Shown: positions 17,629-26,369 of the stretch, piece by piece
Layout: every line of letters starts with the position of its first letter
How positions within the stretch are numbered: the first letter of the stretch is position 1
Assembly (NCBI GenBank): GCA_963828715.1
Contig: CAWHFX010000005.1
Location: forward strand, 310,001 to 374,000
Direction: 5' to 3'
Length of the DNA stretch: 64,000 nucleotides
Source of the DNA: JAQGMV01 sp963828715
Lineage (GTDB): Bacteria; Pseudomonadota; Gammaproteobacteria; Burkholderiales; SG8-41
Translations under genes and position numbers: made by a program
Notes under the pieces: generated by a model
Seen by the model: only the letters and a program-made list of their open reading frames with translations
Told to the model about the DNA's origin: nothing
Databases searched by the model: none

Positions 17629-18492
17629 GTTGGCTTCAGCGGCTGCTGCCACCGCGCATCAAACGCGATTCGGGCAGTCCGAAGAAAGCAGTTCCCGAGG
17701 GACTGTGGAGCAAGTGCGAATCGTGCGAGGCGGTGCTTTACCGCGCTGACCTCGAAAAGAACTGCTACGTCTGCCCCAAGTGCGCGCATCACAACCGAAT
17801 CTCTGCTCGTCGAGCGCCTCGATTACCTCCTCGATCCGGAAGGGCGTTACGAGATCGGCGCCGAGATCGTCCCGATCGATGTTCTGAAGTTCAAGGACAG
17901 TCGCAAGTACACCGAACGCCTGCAGGAAGCGCGTAACGAAACATCCGAAGAAGACGCGCTCGTCGTGATGCAGGGCAGCGTCAAGACGCTGCCTGTCGTT
18001 GCGGCCGCGTTCGAGTTCGCCTTTCTCGGCGGCTCGATGGGTTCGGTCGTGGGCGAGCGCTTTACGCGCGGTGTGCAGGTCTGTATCGAACAGCGTCTCC
18101 CGTTCATCTCGGTGAGCGCGAGCGGCGGCGCACGCATGCAGGAGGGTGTTCTCTCTCTCATGCAGATGGCGAAAACCTGCGCCGTGCTGACCCAACTCGC
18201 GAAGGAGCGCCTGCCTTACATATCGGTGCTTACCGACCCGACGATGGGCGGCGTCTCGGCGAGCTTTGCGATGATCGGCGATGTCGTGATGGCGGAACCT
18301 GGCGCTCTGGTCGGCTTCGCCGGTCCGCGCGTGATCGAACAGACCGTCCGCGAGACGCTGCCCGAAGGGTTTCAGCGTTCCGAGTTCCTGCTCGAGCATG
18401 GCGCGATCGACATGATCGTCGACCGGCGCGAAATGCGCGACAAGCTTGCTCACCTGCTCACGCTGTTGCTTAAGACCGAGGCGGTTGCCTGA
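17625..18492 (+). CDS. accD: Acetyl-CoA carboxylase carboxyltransferase beta subunit, one frameshift
   Basis: Zinc-ribbon subunit of the carboxyltransferase that makes malonyl-CoA for fatty acid synthesis, acting with AccA (not in this window). The N-terminal zinc ribbon C-x2-C…C-x2-C is clear (KCESCE and VCPKCAHH). The crotonase-like domain follows in the next frame: ERLDYLLDPEG, SASGGARMQEGVLSL, LTDPTMGGVSASFAM and GFAGPRVIEQTV. One extra base near 17811 breaks the frame just after ISAR. The corrected product is 288 residues, the family length. The gene is essential, so a real lesion is unlikely. Confidence 0.95.
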
Positions 18493-18555
18493 GGTGCGCA
18501 CCGTTCTCCGATCGAGTGCCAAAGTGAGCGCCTGATCTCCACCGGGCAGATCACC

Positions 18556-19840
18556 ATGCCCAAGTCGTTATCCGAGTGGCTGACCTACATCGAGCGCGTG
18601 CATCCGAGCGCGATCGAGATGGGTCTCGAGCGCGTGAACGCAGTGAAAGACAGGCTGCGACTCGCGTCTGCCATGTCCGACGTTCGCTGTCGGCGGCACC
18701 AATGGCAAGGGCTCGGCCTGCGCGATGCTGGAAGCGATCCTCAGCCACGCGGGCTATCGGCGTCGGCTACCTACATCTCGCCCCACCTGCTGCGCTACAA
18801 CGAACGGGTGCGCATCGGACGACGTGAAGTCTCCGATGAGGCGCTAGTCGAAGCGTTCGGCGTCGTGGAGGCCGCACGCGGCGACGTTCCTCTCACCTAC
18901 TTCGAATTCGGCACGCTCGCCGCGGTGTGGCTGTTCGTGCAGGCGCGCGTCGACGTGGCGGTGCTGGAGGTCGGACTCGGCGGCCGACTCGATGCGGTCA
19001 ACGCGTTCGATGCCGACTGCGCGCTCGTCATGAGCATCGCGCTCGACCATATGCAATATCTCGGCGACACACGCGAGAAGATCGCGTTCGAGAAGGCCGG
19101 CATCTTCCGACCCGGTAAGCCGGCGATCTGCGGCGACACGGATCCGCCACGCACCCTGAGCGAGCACGCGACGGGGATCGGCGCCCGGCTTCTGCTCATC
19201 GATCGCGATTTCGGTTTCGAGGCCGAGCCGCGGCAGTGGCGTTACTGGGGTCCGTACGGTTCGCGTCATGCGCTCCCTCATCCTGCGCTGCGCGGGGACT
19301 ATCAGCTCGCGAACGCGTCGGCGTGTCTAGCCGGTCTCGACATGCTGCGCGACAGGCTGCCCGTCACCGCTGACGATGTACGCACAGGGACTGCTGACGG
19401 CCGAAAATCCGGGCCGCTTCCAGGTGTTGCCTGGGCGACCGGTGGTCGTGCTCGACGTTGCGCACAATGCGGCCGCCGCCTCGGCGCTGGCGAGAAACCT
19501 CGCGCGAATGCCGCGAGCGCAGCGCACGTTCGCCGTTTTCGGGATGCTCGCAGACAAGGACATCGCTGCGGTGGCGAGCGAAGTCAAAGAAGAGATCGAC
19601 GAATGGCTGATCGCCAGCATCGACGCCCCGCGTGGTGCGGATAGCGCGCTTGTCGCTGCGGAGCTTGCACTCGCCGGCATCGGAGAAAACGTTTCGAAGC
19701 ACCCGAACATCGCTGCGGCGTATGCGCAAGCTCGTGATCGCGCAGCGGAAAATGATAGAATCGTCGTGTTCGGATCGTTTTATACGGTTGCTGCGGTCAT
19801 GGCGGCACGAGGCGCGCCACACGAGGTGAACGCCGGATGA
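18556..19840 (+). CDS. folC: Folylpolyglutamate/dihydrofolate synthase, about four frameshifts
   Basis: Adds glutamate to dihydropteroate and to folates. The family P-loop VGGTNGKGSACAML is present but out of frame with the start. The protein is pieced together from MPKSLSEWLTYIERVHP (start 18556), FAVGGTNGKGS (next frame), TYISPHLLRYNERVRIG (first frame again), LEVGLGGRLDAVNAF, and then RQGLLTAENPGRFQVLPGRP with VLDVAHN in a shifted frame to 19840. Extra bases near 18672, 18761, 18768 and 19384 fit; the span is 3n+1, which equals 3m+4, giving 426 residues. This is the most damaged gene of the window. accD–folC–dedD–cvpA–purF is a standard order. Confidence 0.92.
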
Positions 19841-19882
19841 AGTCCGTGAGACACAGAATTTGCGCGCTGGCGCGGACACGGG

Positions 19883-20839
19883 ATGGCGAGACCCATTAGC
19901 GAACAGGAGCTGCAGCTTAAAAAACGCGCCCGCCGGCGTCTGGTCGGTGCCATCGTTCTCGTCACAGCCGTCGCCGTGGTCCTGCCCATGGTGCTCGATT
20001 CCGAGCCCAAACCAGTCAGTTCGAACGTCGAGATCAACATCCCGTCGCCCGATTCGGGCGATTTCAAGCCGAAGGGCGCTGCGCCCGGACCAGGCTCAGC
20101 CGCGCGAGGCGAGACCGCGGAGCAGAACACCGAGGCAGCATCTGCGCCGACTGATAGTCCGCCAGCCACATCTGCTGCTCCGCAAGCCCCAGCAAAGCCA
20201 GCAGTCACCGAGTCGTCGAGTGTGATCGTTCCGAGAATGGATGGTCAGGGCATTCCGAGCCTCCCATCAGGCGAACGCAAACAAGCTTCCAGTCCGCAAG
20301 CGCTTGCGGAAGCGCCGAAGCCACCGCCGGCCGTGAGTGAACAGCCGACCGCGGCACCGGCGCCCGAGAAGTCCAAACCGGCACCCGTAACCGACAAATC
20401 CAAGACCACTGCAGCGGCGAATGACGTGAAGCCGCAGCCAACGAACGAGAATACGAACGAGCAGGCGTCTGCCACCGCGAAGGCATCGGCCGAGAACCCT
20501 AAACCGAAAGGCCCGACCGAAAACGCGAAAGCGAAGGCGCCCACCGAACATGCGAAAGCCGCGGCCCCGGCCGAATCACCGAGGCACGCTGCCGAGCCAG
20601 CCAAGGCGCCAGGCGCGTACGTCGTGCAAGTCGCCGCCCTGTCGGATGCGGCCAAGGCGAAGCAGCTTCAGAAACAGATGTCAGGCGTCGGCGTGGAGAC
20701 GTACACCGAAGTCGTCTCCACGAAAACCGGTGATGTCACACGGGTCCGCGCAGGTCCGTTCGCGACCCGCGAGGCGGCTGAAAAAGCGCGTGCCCAACTG
20801 AAAAAGGCCGGGCTCGACGGCCATGTGGTTCCGAAATGA
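19883..20839 (+). CDS. dedD: SPOR-domain cell-division protein, DedD-like
   Basis: Bitopic inner-membrane protein expected at the division septum, where SPOR domains bind denuded peptidoglycan glycan. 318 residues: a short cytoplasmic basic start (KKRARRR), one transmembrane helix (about 20–38), a long Ala/Pro/Lys-rich periplasmic linker with repeated TENAK/TEHAK-like units (about 180–225), and a C-terminal SPOR domain (about 242–318, YVVQVAALSD … TRVRAGPF … HVVPK). Position between folC and cvpA supports the DedD assignment. The frame is intact. Confidence 0.88.
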   Translation: MARPISEQELQLKKRARRRLVGAIVLVTAVAVVLPMVLDSEPKPVSSNVEINIPSPDSGDFKPKGAAPGPGSAARGETAEQNTEAASAPTDSPPATSAAPQAPAKPAVTESSSVIVPRMDGQGIPSLPSGERKQASSPQALAEAPKPPPAVSEQPTAAPAPEKSKPAPVTDKSKTTAAANDVKPQPTNENTNEQASATAKASAENPKPKGPTENAKAKAPTEHAKAAAPAESPRHAAEPAKAPGAYVVQVAALSDAAKAKQLQKQMSGVGVETYTEVVSTKTGDVTRVRAGPFATREAAEKARAQLKKAGLDGHVVPK

Positions 20840-20906
20840 CGCTGACCGGGTGCTGTTCCCGCTTTGGCTCACGTAGCGGCGCGAGGCCTGTGCCGGTACA
20901 CCTCTG

Positions 20907-21398
20907 ATGACGTTGTTCGACTACACCGTGCTGACGATCATCGGAGCATCCGTGGTATTGAGTGTGGTGAGAGGCTTTACACGCGAGTTGCTGGCTCTGG
21001 TCGCATGGCTCGGCGCTTTCATGGCAGCGACGAGCCTGAGCGGCACCGTGGCGGGCTGGCTCACGACCAGCATCTCGGACGAGCCGGTGCGCGCACTGAC
21101 TGCATTCATTGCCGTCTTCGTGTCGACCCTGCTTCTCGTCAGCGTGCTCGGGTTGCTGCTCTCGCGCGTGGTCAGGACTGCCGGACTGGGACTTGAAGAT
21201 CGTCTGCTCGGCGGCATCTTTGGTTTTGCGCGGGGCCTGCTGATCGTGCTCGTGGCAGTGCTCCTGGCGGGACTGACACCCCTTCCACGGCAGCCCGCGT
21301 GGGCGAACGCCATGCTGAGTCCGCCGCTCGAAGCGCTTGCCGGTGCCCTGAAGCCCTGGTTGCCGCAGGTTTTTTCACGAAACATCTCTTACGATTGA
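20907..21398 (+). CDS. cvpA: CvpA family inner-membrane protein
   Basis: Four predicted transmembrane helices in 163 residues, with the CvpA motifs RGFTRELLAL and LEDRLLGGIFGFARG. In E. coli CvpA is needed for colicin V export and purF is cotranscribed; its core biochemical role is not settled. Here it ends 7 bases before purF and follows dedD by 67 bases. Confidence 0.9.
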   Translation: MTLFDYTVLTIIGASVVLSVVRGFTRELLALVAWLGAFMAATSLSGTVAGWLTTSISDEPVRALTAFIAVFVSTLLLVSVLGLLLSRVVRTAGLGLEDRLLGGIFGFARGLLIVLVAVLLAGLTPLPRQPAWANAMLSPPLEALAGALKPWLPQVFSRNISYD

Positions 21399-21405
21399 GA
21401 CAGCG

Positions 21406-22927
21406 ATGTGCGGAATACTCGGAGTCGTTTCGACCAGCCCGGTAAACCAGCTCCTGTACGACGGATTGCTGGTTCTGCAGCATCGCGGGCAGGACGCCGC
21501 CGGCATCGTGACGGCGGAGGGCTCGACCTTTCACATGCACAAGGGCGGCGGCATGGTGCGCGACGTCTTCCGCACGCGCAATATGCGCGCCCTGTCCGGC
21601 GACGCGGGTATTGCGCACACGCGTTACCCCACCGCAGGCTCGGCGTGGTCCGCGGCGGAATCGCAGCCGTTCTACGTGAATTCTCCGTTCGGGATCGTGC
21701 TCGGCCACAACGGCAATCTCACCAACACGGAGCAGCTCAAGAACGATCTGTTCCGCCAGGACCTGCGGCACGTCAACACGAACTCCGATTCGGAAGTGCT
21801 GTTGAACGTGCTCGCCCACGAACTGCAGGCCGCTGCGACCAACTACAAGCTCGATCCTGCGACCATCTTCGCTGCGGTATCGGGCGTGCACCGGCGCTGC
21901 CGCGGTGCGTATGCCGTCGTGGCCATGATCGCCGGTTACGGTCTGCTCGCGTTCCGCGATCGTTTCGGCATACGCCCGCTCGTGTTCGGCCGCTGTGAAA
22001 ACGAACACGGCTACGATTATCTCGTCGCGTCCGAGAGTGTCGCGCTCGATACGCTCGGCTATCGAGCTTGTGCGCGATGTGGCGCCGGGCGAGGCGATAT
22101 TCGTCGATCTCGACGGCAACTTCTACAGCCATCAGTGCGTGCCGAACTCAACGCTGAATCCGTGCATCTTCGAGTTCGTTTACCTGGCACGACCGGATTC
22201 GGTCATCGACGGCATCTCGGTTTACGAGACGCGGCTGCGCATGGGCGAGCAACTTGCAGCCAAGATCCGGCGCGATTATTCGCACCTCGACATCGATGTC
22301 GTGATCCCCATCCCGGACTCGAGCCGCCCGTCGGCGATGCAGCTCTCCAAGGAGCTCAACCTGCCGTATCGCGAAGGCTTCATCAAGAACCGCTACATCG
22401 GGCGGACGTTCATCATGCCGGGTCAGGCGATTCGCCGGAAGTCGGTGCGGCAGAAGCTGAATGCGATCGCGCTGGAGTTCAGAGGCAAGAACGTGCTGCT
22501 GGTGGACGACTCGATCGTGCGCGGCACCACCAGCCGCGAGATCGTGCAGATGGCGCGCGATGCAGGCGCACGCAGGGTGTTCTTCGCGTCGGCAGCGCCG
22601 CCGGTGCGGTTCCCGAACGTGTATGGCATCGACATGCCGAGCCCGTACGAGCTGATCGCGTCAGGACGTAACGAAGAGGAGATCGCACGCGAGATCGGGT
22701 GCGACGAGTTGATCTATCAGGATCTCGATGCCTTGATTGAGGCCGTGCGCAGCGTCAATCCGAAGGTGCAGAATTTCGAGGCGTCCTGTTTCAGCGGCGT
22801 CTACATCACCGGTGATATCACGCAGGAATATCTGGATGGTGTCGAAGCGTCGCGGCGCGACCGGGCAAGGCGGCCGTCGGTTGCAGCCGAGAACCAGCTC
22901 GATCTGGAGCTCGAGGCGGTGGAGTAA
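21406..22927 (+). CDS. purF: Amidophosphoribosyltransferase, one frameshift
   Basis: Commits PRPP to purine synthesis by transferring glutamine amide nitrogen. The mature nucleophile is Cys2 in MCGILGVVS (Ntn hydrolase), with HRGQDAAGI, GHNGNLTN and FRDRFGIRPL following. The phosphoribosyltransferase half, including the PRPP loop LLVDDSIVRGTTSRE, is in the next frame. One extra base near 22061 (LGY-RAC instead of L-G-F-E-L-V-RDV) explains the break; 1522 bases is 3n+1 and gives 506 residues. Preceded by cvpA; the 494-base gap after it is rich in structure. Confidence 0.96.
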
Positions 22928-22972
22928 CCTTTGTCGCGCTAGTGCCGCGAACCGTAAGTTCGCACCCTATAC

Positions 22973-23065
22973 CGTTCGTCCTGAGGAGGCCGGCAGAGGC
23001 CGTCTCGAAGGGCGAATAGCCGCGTTGTCCGTGCTTCGAGACGCTCCCGCTCCTCAGCACGAACG
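22973..23065. repeat. Imperfect inverted-repeat element D
   Basis: The left arm (from CGTTCGTCCTGAGGAG, 22973) and right arm (GCTCCTCAGCACGAACG, ending 23065) face each other, each also containing the GTCTCGAAG/CTTCGAGAC block. The result is a roughly 93-bp imperfect palindrome 45 bases after the purF stop. Similar TTCGT-CTGAG…TCTCGAAG palindromes are, to my knowledge, scattered through many proteobacterial genomes. It may act as a transcript end or stability element; there is no T-tract. Confidence 0.7.
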
Positions 23066-23109
23066 CTTGTCTTGTGAGTCACCATGCCAGCGATTGCCGA
23101 AGGAGGAGG

Positions 23110-23225
23110 GGTAACGGGAGCAACCTTGGGTTCCTCCTGTTCGTTCACCGCCAACGCGATCAGTAGATCGCCCAAGGATGGAAGGTTACGGAGGGAAACC
23201 TTGGGTTTCCCTCTGTTCGTTTACT
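23110..23225 (+). repeat. Two direct copies of a hairpin-bearing element (element C)
   Basis: Two copies 75 bp apart share the layout TAACGG/TTACGG, stem, TTG loop, stem, TGTTCGTT. Copy 1 has stem GGAGCAACC/GGTTCCTCC (one mismatch, 23117–23137). Copy 2 has the perfect 10-bp stem GAGGGAAACC/GGTTTCCCTC (23191–23213). The stems differ in sequence but keep pairing and keep the same three-base loop. They lie between purF and the metZ riboswitch; function unknown. Confidence 0.7.
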
Positions 23226-23304
23226 GGCCGATTCGGCGCCACGGTCGAAGCCGTGCGAGTGCGACCGCGCTTGTTGACATCGTGACGGTCGCCGGAGTAA
23301 CTTG

Positions 23305-23364
23305 TCGCTGCGCCGATTTGATGATCAGCTTGCGGGCGCGTTAAAAATGCGGCTAAAGCGAGGG
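23305..23364 (+). ncRNA. SAM-II riboswitch aptamer before metZ
   Basis: The segment matches the SAM-II (metA/metZ-type) aptamer: P1 GCGCC (23310–23314) pairs with GGCGC (23335–23339). The P1 loop carries GATTTGATGATCAGCTTGC. The 3' part TTAAAAATGCGGCTAAAGC is the conserved strand that forms the pseudoknot and the SAM pocket; AGCT in the loop can pair with GGCT. It lies 58 bases before the metZ start and directly before an intrinsic terminator, so SAM binding is expected to lower metZ expression. Known SAM-II examples mostly control metA, metX and metZ, in keeping with the gene downstream. Confidence 0.9.
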
Positions 23365-23365
23365 A

Positions 23366-23401
23366 AACCCGGTTTAGCTATCGAAGCTGACCGGGTTTTT
23401 T
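23366..23401 (+). terminator. Intrinsic terminator serving as the metZ riboswitch expression platform
   Basis: AACCCGGT pairs with ACCGGGTT, with AGCT/AGCT extending the stem around a short loop, followed by TTTTTT. It begins two bases after the aptamer and ends 20 bases before the metZ ATG. This layout indicates transcriptional attenuation, not translational control. Confidence 0.9.
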
Positions 23402-23421
23402 GTTTTGGAAGGCAGATAGCC

Positions 23422-24591
23422 ATGAGCGATTACCAGCTGGAAACACTTGCAGTGCGCGCCGGCATCGAACGAAGCCAGTTCGGCGAGCACAGCGAGGCGC
23501 TGTATCTCACGTCGAGCTTCATATTCAAGTCGGCTGCTCAAGCGGCAGCGCGCTTCGCCAATCAGGAGCCGGGGAACATCTACTCGCGCTTCACGAATCC
23601 CACGGTGCACCTCTTCGAAGAGCGGCTCGCCGCACTGGAGAATGCAGAGTGCTGCATCGCGACTGCCTCGGGCATGTCCGCGATACTGTCGTGCGTGATG
23701 GGCTTGCTGAAAGGGGGCGACCACATCGTCTGCTCGGCGGGTGTCTTCGGCGCGACTGTCCAGCTTCTCGGCACGATCATGAAGCGTTTCGGCATCGACA
23801 CGACCTTCGTGTCCGGCACAGACGTCGCCAAGTGGCGCGCCGCGGTTAAGCCGCAGACACGTCTTCTGTTCGTCGAAACACCATCGAACCCGCTTACCGA
23901 GATCTACGATATCGCCGCATTGTCGGAGATCGCACACAAAGCCGGCGCCCTGCTCGCGGTCGACAACTGCTTCTGCTCGCCGGCGCTGCAGAAGCCGCTC
24001 GAGCTCGGAGCCGATGTCGTCATTCACTCTGCGACCAAGTACCTCGACGGGCAGGGCAGGGTGCTCGGCGGCGCGGTGCTCGGCAAACGTGAAGTCGTCT
24101 ACGAAGGCGTACTCGGCTTCCTGCGCACGGCAGGGCCGACGCTCAGCGCATTCAACGCGTGGGTCATTCTCAAAGGCCTCGAAACGCTCGGCATCCGCAT
24201 ACAGGCCCAGTCGGCGGCCGCCCTGGAGCTTGCGCGATGGCTCGAGCAGCAACCGATCATCGAGCGCGTCTATTATCCGGGGCTGCCTTCACACCCGCAG
24301 CATCCATTGGCATTGCGCCAGCAGAAGAGCGGTGGCGGCATCGTGTCGTTCGATGTAAAAGGAGGGCGCGAAGCCGCGTGGCGCATCGTCGACAGCACGA
24401 AGCTGCTCTCGATCACGGCGAACCTCGGCGACACCAAGACGACGATCACGCACCCGGCGTCGACCACGCATGGCCGCATCTCGGCCGAGGCACGTGCGGC
24501 TGCGGGTATCGGCGAAGGCCTTCTGCGTGTGGCGGTCGGGCTCGAGTCGCTCGACGACATCAAAGCGGACCTCGCGCGCGGGATGGGATGA
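23422..24591 (+). CDS. metZ: O-succinylhomoserine sulfhydrylase
   Basis: PLP enzyme of the Cys/Met metabolism family that makes homocysteine directly from O-succinylhomoserine and sulfide. 389 residues from ATG 23422; an in-frame extension upstream would run through the riboswitch and is rejected. PLP Lys lies in HSATKYLDGQGR; YSRFTNPT, TASGMSAIL, SNPLTEIYD and NLGDTKTTITHPASTTHGR are family signatures. Riboswitch-controlled with a terminator in its leader. It follows purF, as in other betaproteobacteria. Confidence 0.96.
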   Translation: MSDYQLETLAVRAGIERSQFGEHSEALYLTSSFIFKSAAQAAARFANQEPGNIYSRFTNPTVHLFEERLAALENAECCIATASGMSAILSCVMGLLKGGDHIVCSAGVFGATVQLLGTIMKRFGIDTTFVSGTDVAKWRAAVKPQTRLLFVETPSNPLTEIYDIAALSEIAHKAGALLAVDNCFCSPALQKPLELGADVVIHSATKYLDGQGRVLGGAVLGKREVVYEGVLGFLRTAGPTLSAFNAWVILKGLETLGIRIQAQSAAALELARWLEQQPIIERVYYPGLPSHPQHPLALRQQKSGGGIVSFDVKGGREAAWRIVDSTKLLSITANLGDTKTTITHPASTTHGRISAEARAAAGIGEGLLRVAVGLESLDDIKADLARGMG

Positions 24592-24653
24592 CGACGCAGG
24601 ACGTCTTGCGCGAACCGTATTCAACAAAAGATCAGGGGGAGGGGAGACCACGC

Positions 24654-26051
24654 ATGAACGCGTCTGGCATCTGTCTGCTCGCCGTTTCCGTTGTGCCGCA
24701 CATCGCAATCGCGCAATCGCTCACGCCCGAGCAGAAGGTCCTGCGCGAGGTCTATCGGGAACTCGTCGAGATCGACACCACGGACTCGGCGGGCGACACG
24801 ACGCAAGCGGCGAGAGCGATGGCTGCGCGGCTCAAGTCTGCCGGCTTCAGTGACTCGGACATGCAGGTGATCGTTCCCCCCGATGGACCGAAGAAAGGCA
24901 ATCTGGTGGCGCGGCTCAAGGGAAGCGGCGCCAGGAAGCCGATCCTGCTGCTGGCGCACATCGACGTGGTAGAAGCGAAGCGCGAAGACTGGGAGCGCGA
25001 TCCGTTCAAGCTCGTCGAGGAGAAGGGATACTTCTACGCGCGCGGGGCCTCGGACGACAAGGCGATGGCGGCCGCATTCGTCGCCAACATGATGCGCATG
25101 AAGCAGGAGCGCTTCGTGCCGAATCGCGACATCATCCTCGCGCTCACGGCGGACGAAGAAATCATTCCATCGAAGTGGAGCGGCATCGAGTACCTGCTGA
25201 AGAACCAGCGCGGGCTCATCGATGCTGCATTCGCCTTGAACGAAGGCGGCACCGGCCGGCTCGACAGCAGCGGCAAGCCCTTGTATCACGCGATCCAGGC
25301 TGGCGAGAAAGTGTTCCAGACGTTTCGCCTCGAGGTGACCAATCCGGGAGGCCACAGTGCGCGGCCGGTCAAGGACAATGCGATCTACCACCTGGCCGAC
25401 GGGCTGTCGCGTCTCGGGAAGTTCGACTTCCCGTTCAAGCTGAATCCGATCACGCGTGCCTATTTCGAACGCATGGCGCAGTTTGAGTCCGGTCAGAACG
25501 CCGCCGATTTCAAAGCGATAGTGCGCGAGCCGCCCGACCCGCAGGCGCTAGCACGCGTCTCGAACCGGCCCCAGCAGAACTCGACCGTGCGCACGACGTG
25601 CGTCGCGACGATGCTGGACGCGGGACATGCTACCAATGCACTCCCACAGCGTGCACGTGCCGTCGTCAATTGTCGTGTGCTGCCCGGCGACTCAGTCGAT
25701 GAAGTGAGGGAAACGCTCGTTCGCGTGCTGGCGGACGACAAGATCAAGGTGACCGCTGACGGCGTGCCGGTGCTCAGTCCCGCGCCTGCGCTCACGCCCG
25801 AGATCATGCAACCGGTCGAGCGGATCACGGCGGAGCTTTGGCCGGGCGTGCCCGTCATTCCGCAGATGTCGGCAGGCGCAACCGACGGTCGCTTCCTCAA
25901 TAACGCAGGCATTCCGACGTATGGCATCTCCGGGATGTTTCGCGACCCTGACGGCAATGGCGTGCACGGATTGAACGAGCGATTGCGCGTGAAGTCGCTG
26001 TACGAGGGACAGGAGTTTCTCTACAGGCTGGTGAGAGCGCTGGCGTCCTGA
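24654..26051 (+). CDS. Secreted M20/M25/M40 family metallopeptidase
   Basis: Di-zinc exopeptidase/deacylase fold, 465 residues, with a likely signal peptide (MNASGICLLAVSVVPHIAIAQS), hence periplasmic. Metal and catalytic motifs: LLLAHIDVV (His-x-Asp), ARGASDDK (bridging Asp), ALTADEE (catalytic Glu/metal Glu) and a C-terminal HGLNE His. NPGGHSARP belongs to the lid/dimerisation domain. A GGGGAGGGGA ribosome binding site precedes ATG 24654; longer in-frame openings overlap metZ in another frame and are artefacts. Substrate not predictable. Confidence 0.9.
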   Translation: MNASGICLLAVSVVPHIAIAQSLTPEQKVLREVYRELVEIDTTDSAGDTTQAARAMAARLKSAGFSDSDMQVIVPPDGPKKGNLVARLKGSGARKPILLLAHIDVVEAKREDWERDPFKLVEEKGYFYARGASDDKAMAAAFVANMMRMKQERFVPNRDIILALTADEEIIPSKWSGIEYLLKNQRGLIDAAFALNEGGTGRLDSSGKPLYHAIQAGEKVFQTFRLEVTNPGGHSARPVKDNAIYHLADGLSRLGKFDFPFKLNPITRAYFERMAQFESGQNAADFKAIVREPPDPQALARVSNRPQQNSTVRTTCVATMLDAGHATNALPQRARAVVNCRVLPGDSVDEVRETLVRVLADDKIKVTADGVPVLSPAPALTPEIMQPVERITAELWPGVPVIPQMSAGATDGRFLNNAGIPTYGISGMFRDPDGNGVHGLNERLRVKSLYEGQEFLYRLVRALAS

Positions 26052-26187
26052 ACGCCGGGACTCTTCACATGATCATCAACGCGTGCGCGTTGCGCTCGGT
26101 CGCGCACAGCATCGTTCATGCCTGTTGCTGAATCGTCACAGCACCTCACCTTATTTGCGATCTTGATCTCACGCAAGGCTCGCTGAA

Positions 26188-26216
26188 TTGTCAACGTGAT
26201 GAGTTAGGCCTATCAT
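26188..26216 (+). promoter_or_regulatory. Sigma-70-like promoter in the 318-base gap before the NHL-repeat gene
   Basis: TTGTCA, a 17-base spacer and TATCAT make a credible sigma-70 promoter, leaving a leader of about 150 bases to ATG 26370. In the rest of the 26052–26369 gap I see no gene, RNA family or strong hairpin; the -10 region overlaps a weak dyad around TAGGCCTA (26204–26211). Confidence 0.5.
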
Positions 26217-26369
26217 CATGCAGCGAGTGGCGTTGGAACGGCGAGCCTCGGGGGGAGCGCTGTCAGATGCGCTCCGCTCCTTGAGAACTCTACGAACAAG
26301 GTGTGCCGAGGCAGTCGGCTCAGCGTGCACCGCGTGAATGCAGTCCATCCAGGGTTCAAGGAGGGCAAC

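Noticed and set aside
15300..18492. Pseudogenisation of trpF, trpA and accD
   Set aside because: The same single-base-gain pattern affects essential genes throughout the window, and every corrected product has the normal length and motifs.
23302..23421. N-terminal extension of metZ in frame upstream of its ATG
   Set aside because: The extra codons translate the SAM-II aptamer and terminator; the family N-terminus begins at ATG 23422.
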